Assembly (NCBI GenBank): GCA_003139095.1
Contig: PLHW01000066.1
Span: 63,285 to 127,284 of the forward strand
Direction of reading: 5' to 3'
DNA: 64,000 nt
Source: Acidobacteriaceae bacterium
GTDB taxonomy: Bacteria > Acidobacteriota > Terriglobia > Terriglobales > Acidobacteriaceae
Under the pieces are notes generated by a model. That model was not told the origin of the DNA, ran no database searches, and saw only the letters and a program-made list of their open reading frames with translations. Shown one piece after another: positions 59,730-64,000 of this stretch (its first letter is position 1; each line of letters begins with the position of its first letter). A program made the translations under genes and the position numbers.

Positions 59730-59948
59730 GTTGACTCTTAGCGGTCTGTCCCTGCTCTCTGCCCTTCCTCCCCGGAGCAACAGCGGTTTTTTGCGGACCT
59801 GCTTGGGAAACGCGGCTTCGTCCAATCAACTTTTCTCGTTAGTAAGGATGAACGAAGGGGACAGTCCCGCCACGATCATGACTGGCTCGATCGAACAGCT
59901 CGAAAAAACAAAGAACCAAGACTGACACAAATCTGTAAGGAGATACTG

Positions 59949-60605
59949 ATGAAAACTGCTTACAAGCTCACAATTCTCTCTCTCATGTTGCTCGCATTCG
60001 CGGTGGTGGGTTTCTCGCAGAATGTCACCGTGGAGAAGCCGCAGACCACGACTCAGAATTTAGTGCGCGGAACCATTGGACCGCTCAGCAACAACGCCAG
60101 TTGGTCCAATTATTCGGTGTTTAACGAGATCCCCGGTTCCGCGCTTTTCCCGATCACCAGCTCCTCCACCGTTTTCTATTACGGGTTCACGGCCGGCACA
60201 GAGGCTGACATCAGCAACATCGTGCTATACACAACCGCGCATTTCAGCTCGACGATCACGGCGGCCACTCCGGTCACTCTCGGCGGCGTGTCCAACCCCA
60301 GCATTAACCTGGCGAACACGTCCGTGTGCCCGGTGCCGCCAACCGCAACCACTCCTTGCATCGTCCGCTTCGATCCGCTCTCGCTCACGCTCTCACCGTC
60401 GTCCGACTACTACTTTGTCGTCTATTTCGCCAGTGACTCCAACAACCAGGCGATCGGCGGCGCCCAATCGGCAATTGGCATCTCGGAGAGCAGCATGGGC
60501 GCGTTCTACACCGGCGGAGATAATACCCATCTCACGGTCGGGCAGTCGATTCCCAACGCAGGCCGTCAGCAGCCCATTTTCCTCATGTACGTCATGAACA
60601 ACTAG
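59949..60605 (+). CDS. Exported protein of unrecognised family, paralogue 1 of 3
   Basis: The 218-residue protein has a signal peptide (about 1-23, ending GFSQ). The mature chain is beta-rich and shares colinear blocks with the next two genes: NLVRGTIGPLSNNASWSNYS, STVFYYGFTAGTEADISNIV, TTAHFSSTITAATPV and GGVSNPSINLANTSVCPV, then PCIVRFDP and DYYFVVYFASDS. Two Cys at SVCPV and TPC are conserved in all three and may form a disulfide. I do not recognise the family; a carbohydrate- or surface-binding beta-sandwich is possible. AAGGAGA before the ATG fixes the start. Confidence 0.8.
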   Translation: MKTAYKLTILSLMLLAFAVVGFSQNVTVEKPQTTTQNLVRGTIGPLSNNASWSNYSVFNEIPGSALFPITSSSTVFYYGFTAGTEADISNIVLYTTAHFSSTITAATPVTLGGVSNPSINLANTSVCPVPPTATTPCIVRFDPLSLTLSPSSDYYFVVYFASDSNNQAIGGAQSAIGISESSMGAFYTGGDNTHLTVGQSIPNAGRQQPIFLMYVMNN

Positions 60606-60660
60606 AAGATGTGGTCGCTTCGATAACAACGATATTCATATTTGATTGAGGAGACTTCCA

Positions 60661-61314
60661 ATGAAGAATGTTTGCAAACTGGCAACACTCATCCTGATGA
60701 TGCTTGCCGTCTCGGTACTCGCCTTTTCGCAGCAACAGGAGATCAAAGAGACCGCCGCTCTCAACCTGGTACGCGGCGTGATCGGCCCGGTCGGATCGAA
60801 TACCAGCTGGAGCGGCTACTCCGTTCTGAACGTGGTTCCCGGCGCCGGGCTCATTCCCATCTCCAGCTCGAACACTGTCTTCTATCTCGGATTCACCGCT
60901 GGAAGCCAGGCCGATGTCAGCAACATGGTCCTTTACACCACCGCTCGCAGCAGTTCAACAATCACCGCCGTAACGCCGGTAAAGTACGGTGGCGTCTCCA
61001 ATCCCAGCATCGTGCTCTCCAACACGTCGGTATGTCCGGTCCAGCCGCTTTCGGCTTCCACTCCCTGCATCGTGCGGCTCGATCCCACATCCCTCGCGCT
61101 CTCGGCGCTCAATGACTATTACCTGGTCATTTATTTCACGCCCAGCGACGCCAACGATGGTCAGATTGGCGCAACCCAGCCCACCGCCAACACGAGCAGT
61201 ATCCTCGGATGGTATATCGGCAATGCGGACTACACCGGCCTCTCGGTTGGCCAGTCTATCCCGACCGGATGCTGCCGTGTCCCCGACTTCCTCATGTACG
61301 TCATGAGCAACTAG
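60661..61314 (+). CDS. Exported protein of unrecognised family, paralogue 2 of 3
   Basis: The 217-residue protein is the closest relative of the gene before it, alignable end to end: NLVRGVIGPVGSNTSWSGYS, SNMVLYTTARSSSTITAV, GGVSNPSIVLSNTSVCPV and DYYLVIYFTPSD. Its signal peptide ends near LAFSQ. It has an extra Cys pair near the end (GCCRVPDF) not shared with paralogue 1. GAGGAGA lies just before the ATG at 60661. The gap to paralogue 1 is 55 bases, so one transcript is likely. Confidence 0.8.
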   Translation: MKNVCKLATLILMMLAVSVLAFSQQQEIKETAALNLVRGVIGPVGSNTSWSGYSVLNVVPGAGLIPISSSNTVFYLGFTAGSQADVSNMVLYTTARSSSTITAVTPVKYGGVSNPSIVLSNTSVCPVQPLSASTPCIVRLDPTSLALSALNDYYLVIYFTPSDANDGQIGATQPTANTSSILGWYIGNADYTGLSVGQSIPTGCCRVPDFLMYVMSN

Positions 61315-61395
61315 GGCAAGCTGCGAGATTGGGCCTCTGACCTGTAGAGATCGTTTGAACGCTGAATCAAGACTTCGAATTGAGGAGATTTTTCC

Positions 61396-62040
61396 ATGAA
61401 GATTTTTTGCAAACTCGCAATGTGCGCGCTGGTTTTGGCAGTGATGGCGGGAAATAGCTTTGCCCAGGATGTTCCGCTGACCACGCTGATGAACCTCACC
61501 GAGGGCCAGGGAACCGCGCCCGGCAACTCCAGTGACTGGCAAGGCTGGTCTGAGGTCGATCTGATCCCGGGCGGCGGCCTGCTCGGCGTCACCGCCAAGT
61601 CGTCCTATGCCACCCTCGGTTTCTCCGCCGGTAGCACGGTCAATATCTCGAATATGGTGTTCTACACCACCGCGCGCGCCAGCAACCTCATCACCGCCTT
61701 CAAGAAAGTAACTCTGGGCGGAAAGGCCAACCCGAGCATCAACCTCGCCAGCACCTCGGTTTGCCCGGTGCAGCCGGTTTCCGTCACCAACCCCTGCTTC
61801 ATCAAACTGGACGCGATTAAGGTTGCGCTCTCGCCCTTGAACGACTATTACCTGGTGGTCTATTTCACCAGCGATAGCGGCAACAACACCATGCGCGGCG
61901 CCGGTTCTTCGAATTTGCAGGGAACCCTTAGCGGCTGGCTGATCGACGGCGACGACACCCGCATCCCGGTGGGCGGCACCATTCCCGTTGGCTACACGGG
62001 CGCTTCCCCGGTGTTCCTGATGTCGATGACGAACGAGTAA
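61396..62040 (+). CDS. Exported protein of unrecognised family, paralogue 3 of 3
   Basis: The 214-residue protein is the most diverged of the three but keeps the core: SNMVFYTTARASNLITAF, GGKANPSINLASTSVCPV, NPCFIKLDAIKVALSPLNDY and YLVVYFTSDSGNN. The signal peptide ends near SFAQ. The first 30 residues after it differ from paralogues 1 and 2 (LMNLTEGQGTAPGNSSDWQG). GAGGAGA precedes the ATG. A hairpin with a pyrimidine-rich tail follows at 62048-62080. Confidence 0.8.
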   Translation: MKIFCKLAMCALVLAVMAGNSFAQDVPLTTLMNLTEGQGTAPGNSSDWQGWSEVDLIPGGGLLGVTAKSSYATLGFSAGSTVNISNMVFYTTARASNLITAFKKVTLGGKANPSINLASTSVCPVQPVSVTNPCFIKLDAIKVALSPLNDYYLVVYFTSDSGNNTMRGAGSSNLQGTLSGWLIDGDDTRIPVGGTIPVGYTGASPVFLMSMTNE

Positions 62041-62047
62041 TCGAATC

Positions 62048-62080
62048 GCCGGAGCGGCCTCCGCTGCTCCGGCCTTCTTT
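62048..62080 (+). terminator. Probable terminator of the paralogue array
   Basis: GCCGGAGC (62048-62055) and GCTCCGGC (62066-62073) pair perfectly around a ten-base loop and are followed by CTTCTTTA. It lies between converging genes. Confidence 0.7.
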
Positions 62081-62699
62081 ACATCCCGAGCGGCAGTCGC
62101 GACGCGCTACTCAGCAGATTGCGTTCGTAGGGCGTAAATCGCCGGTTGAACTGATCGGAATTGATAAGCCGGCTGCGCTGCTCCGGCGTCATGCCTCGCA
62201 TCCCCCGAATCGCTTCGTTCAGCGCTCGCCGCCGCTCCGGCGGCAACTCCTGAAATTGCCGGAACAGCGTCCGCGCCTGCTGCTTCTGCCCCGCCGTCAG
62301 ATGCTCCCACGTTTCCATGCGGCCCAGCGTGCGCTCCTGCTGCTGCGGAGGCAGGCTCGAGAAATGCTGGAGCTGGTTGCGCAATCGCATTTGTTGTTGC
62401 GGCGGCAGCCGCCGGAACTGCGGATCGTTTTCCAGCGCCCGGCGCTGCTCGTTCGGCGGCAGATCCTTGTAGCGCCGCAGCCACGCCCCGGCATGTCCCG
62501 GCTGGTTGCGCGATGTCTGCCCACCTCGTTGCGAGCCCTGCGGATTCCCATGCTGAGGCGCCTGCGAATTCCCCGTCTGCGCTCGATACATGGAATGACC
62601 ACGCGACTGTGGCGACTGGTCGCCGGACTGGGCATAAATCGGCGCAAGCAGCACCAGCAGCGCCGCCACACAGCCCGCGATGTTACTCCTCCCCAGCAT
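62079..62699 (-). CDS. DUF3106-like exported protein
   Basis: From the ATG at 62699 the product has 206 residues. A signal peptide (about 1-24, ending PIYAQ) is followed by a Gln/Gly/Ser-rich spacer and a helical, Gln/Arg-rich domain with repeating LPPxxQ or LPPxRR units: YKDLPPNEQRRALEND, FRRLPPQQQMRLRNQL, FSSLPPQQQERTLGRM and FQELPPERRRALNEAI. This matches DUF3106. It is the last gene after the sigma and anti-sigma genes and may be a periplasmic partner; a chaperone-like, CpxP/Spy-like role is possible from the helical repeat, but that is inference. Confidence 0.83.
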   Translation of the reverse strand: MLGRSNIAGCVAALLVLLAPIYAQSGDQSPQSRGHSMYRAQTGNSQAPQHGNPQGSQRGGQTSRNQPGHAGAWLRRYKDLPPNEQRRALENDPQFRRLPPQQQMRLRNQLQHFSSLPPQQQERTLGRMETWEHLTAGQKQQARTLFRQFQELPPERRRALNEAIRGMRGMTPEQRSRLINSDQFNRRFTPYERNLLSSASRLPLGM

Positions 62700-62737
62700 T
62701 GCCTCTTCCCCGTCCGACTTTTCCAACCACTCACGCC

Positions 62738-63247
62738 CTACTGCGTCTCCGCGCCATCGTCCTGCACTTGCAGTTCGTCGAGCACGTCAAAATCCGCATA
62801 GAGTTCGTCATTCTTGTCCAGCGCCTGCAGATCGCCCACCGCCGTCCCCGGCTGCACCGGCAGCCCGAGCGTGGGGGGCCGGGTCGCAATCGCTTCCGTC
62901 TCCACAAAGTACGTCCGGTTGCCGATGGCCAGCGCCGCCATCAACACGACCGCAGCCGCCAGCGCGGCCCACGCCGGACGAAAGTACCGCCCCGGCATCA
63001 TTCGCCTCAGCCAGCTTTCCGCCGGTCGCGCCATCTCCTCGCGCAGCCGCGCCTGCAGTCGCGTATCGAAATACGCCGACGGTTCGGGCGCTTGCCACTC
63101 GTCCAGCAGCGCCATGGTTTTCTGAAAGTCGTGGAACTGGGTGGAACAGGCATCGCAAGAGGCCAGGTGCTTCCGAACCTCCGGCGTCGCAACTTCCATG
63201 CCAGCGGCCAGGTCCGGCAAAAGTTCGCGAATCTCCTTGCAATCCAT
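62738..63247 (-). CDS. Zinc-finger anti-sigma factor
   Basis: The 169-residue protein has an N-terminal ZAS domain with His27, Cys31 and Cys34 (RKHLASCDACS) plus Cys3, one transmembrane helix (about 92-110, WAALAAAVVLMAALAIG) and a periplasmic tail. It should hold the adjacent ECF sigma factor inactive until a signal is received. It follows the sigma gene after 12 bases. The tail ends DLQALDKNDELYADFDVLDE, without a known ligand-binding domain. Confidence 0.9.
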   Translation of the reverse strand: MDCKEIRELLPDLAAGMEVATPEVRKHLASCDACSTQFHDFQKTMALLDEWQAPEPSAYFDTRLQARLREEMARPAESWLRRMMPGRYFRPAWAALAAAVVLMAALAIGNRTYFVETEAIATRPPTLGLPVQPGTAVGDLQALDKNDELYADFDVLDELQVQDDGAETQ

Positions 63248-63259
63248 ACTGCGTCTCTC

Positions 63260-63931
63260 TTACTTTCCCGAAACGAATTCCTTCAACTGCTCGCGCAACG
63301 TTTCGTACGCGCGAAACAGTAACGACTTTGTTGCCGACTCGCTCAGTTTCATCACGGCGGCAATCTGTCGATAATCCATCTGCTGATATTTGTGCATCAA
63401 CACCGCCAGGCGTTGCCGCTCCGGCAGTGCATTCACCTTACTGCGTATCGCCGCCAGCCGCTCCCGTTGCAAAAGCTGCTGCTCGGCCGTCAGCGACTCG
63501 TCCGCCAGGTCTGGAGTATTTCCCGTCTCCTGATCCGGTTCGTCCAGCCGCACAGTTTTTTCCGGACGCTCGTGGCGTGTGTCGCGCGCATGGTTCACCG
63601 CCAGGTTCGTCGCAATCCGGTAGAGCCACGTGGTGAACTTCGCGCTCGGCTCATAACTCAGCCGCGACCGGTAGACGCGCAAAAACACTTCCTGCGCCAA
63701 TTCCTCCGCCGTGGCTGGATTGTGGCAGAGCCGGTACATAAAACCAATCAGCGGCCGCCGGTACTTCTGCACCAGGTAGCCAAAGGCCGTTTCGTCGCCC
63801 GCCTTCACTCGTAGCATTACGTCGGCGTCGGAAGTGGCCTCCGCCGCCGCCACGGCAACATTCGCCCTTGAGCCTCCGGGGCTCTCAGCCCGCCCGGCGT
63901 TCGCGTGCTGGGGTGGCGCAAAGCCAAGCAT
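63260..63931 (-). CDS. ECF-type RNA polymerase sigma factor
   Basis: The protein has sigma region 2 (DADVMLRVKAGDETAFGYLV, PATAEELAQEVFLRVYRSRL, FTTWLYRIATNLAVNHARDT) and region 4 (LNALPERQRLAVLMHKYQQM type block, DYRQIAAVMKLSESATKSLL), with no region 3. This is the RpoE/SigW-type architecture. About 35 Ala/Gly-rich residues precede region 2. ATG 63931 is given as start; a GTG at 63958 in frame is an alternative. An anti-sigma gene and a DUF3106 gene follow on the same strand, forming a probable autoregulated envelope-stress unit. Confidence 0.92.
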   Translation of the reverse strand: MLGFAPPQHANAGRAESPGGSRANVAVAAAEATSDADVMLRVKAGDETAFGYLVQKYRRPLIGFMYRLCHNPATAEELAQEVFLRVYRSRLSYEPSAKFTTWLYRIATNLAVNHARDTRHERPEKTVRLDEPDQETGNTPDLADESLTAEQQLLQRERLAAIRSKVNALPERQRLAVLMHKYQQMDYRQIAAVMKLSESATKSLLFRAYETLREQLKEFVSGK

Positions 63932-64000
63932 CCCTCGGTCGATGGCTACGCTGCTCACAGCAGTGGAAACCCCGTCATTGGGAGAAAGTTGCGGCTCGCC

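Larger units (their letters stand above)
59486..59948. other. 463-bp region: terminator then long leader of the paralogue array
   Basis: After the terminator at 59602-59630 the region holds a promoter-like pair (59701-59729) and about 215 bases before the first paralogue. A short word GGGACAGTCCC at about 59859-59869 is palindromic. Small frames on both strands (59368-59925 plus, 59626-59829 minus) show no domain or codon bias and are rejected. Confidence 0.55.

Noticed and set aside
59626-59829. Minus-strand 67-residue frame before the paralogue array
   Set aside because: It lies in the probable leader region with no ribosome site or recognisable motif.
1-64000. CRISPR array among the short repeats
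   Set aside because: The repeats are 7-14 bp without regular unique spacers, and no cas gene is present.

Overview
The window is gene-dense, high-GC bacterial chromosomal DNA of about 60 protein genes and one tRNA. No rRNA, CRISPR array, prophage or complete insertion sequence was seen. The gene content fits a Gram-negative Acidobacteriota, probably a Terriglobia/Koribacter-like soil organism. Evidence for this is a large Oar-type TonB-dependent receptor with a carboxypeptidase-regulatory domain, a kumamolisin-like S53 protease, a TIGR03118 protein, a BlaI/M56 pair, TrmFO together with SelB, and many acidobacterial-style intergenic repeats. The assignment is inference; no 16S gene is present.

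Layout. 1-7300: a DUF3224 protein, a MoxR ATPase, a probable three-gene export cluster (beta-propeller, laccase-like multicopper oxidase, small duplicated-domain protein) and an MltD-like murein transglycosylase. 7700-15700: metabolic and membrane genes (two alpha/beta hydrolases, a short RHS/YD protein, quinone oxidoreductase, FMN-binding protein, ZIP transporter, ICMT-like enzyme, LolC/E-like permease). 15800-17570: a tightly coupled cassette of one probable dual-OB protein and two DUF488 proteins. 17700-24600: aldehyde dehydrogenase, rhodanese, SET-domain protein, gatCA, an FmdE-like protein and cysS. 24800-29600: the TonB-dependent receptor and a BlaI-M56 regulatory pair. 29700-38600: purF, purL, a family-39 glycosyltransferase, selB and trmFO. 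38700-45600: envelope proteins of unknown role, der and a DinG-type helicase. 45700-51300: a minus-strand housekeeping block (ispE, tRNA-Gln, prs, rplY, pth, rpsF, rpsR, rplI). 51400-55400: methyltransferase, E1-beta, cytochrome c and a pseudo-receiver/TonB fusion. 55800-62040: DksA-like protein, S53 protease, TIGR03118 protein and three tandem paralogues of an unrecognised exported family. 62050-63960: ECF sigma factor, anti-sigma factor and a DUF3106 protein.

The most notable points are the dual-OB/DUF488 cassette, the tandem triplicated exported family, a nested palindrome carried in frame inside the FmdE-like gene, a 9-bp-period repeat that has become the inter-domain linker of Der, the structured 5' leader of the S53 protease, and families of 7-bp-period intergenic repeats that often abut stop codons. 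Start sites were moved from the longest frame to internal ATG or GTG codons where sequence, Shine-Dalgarno signals or family length argued for it.
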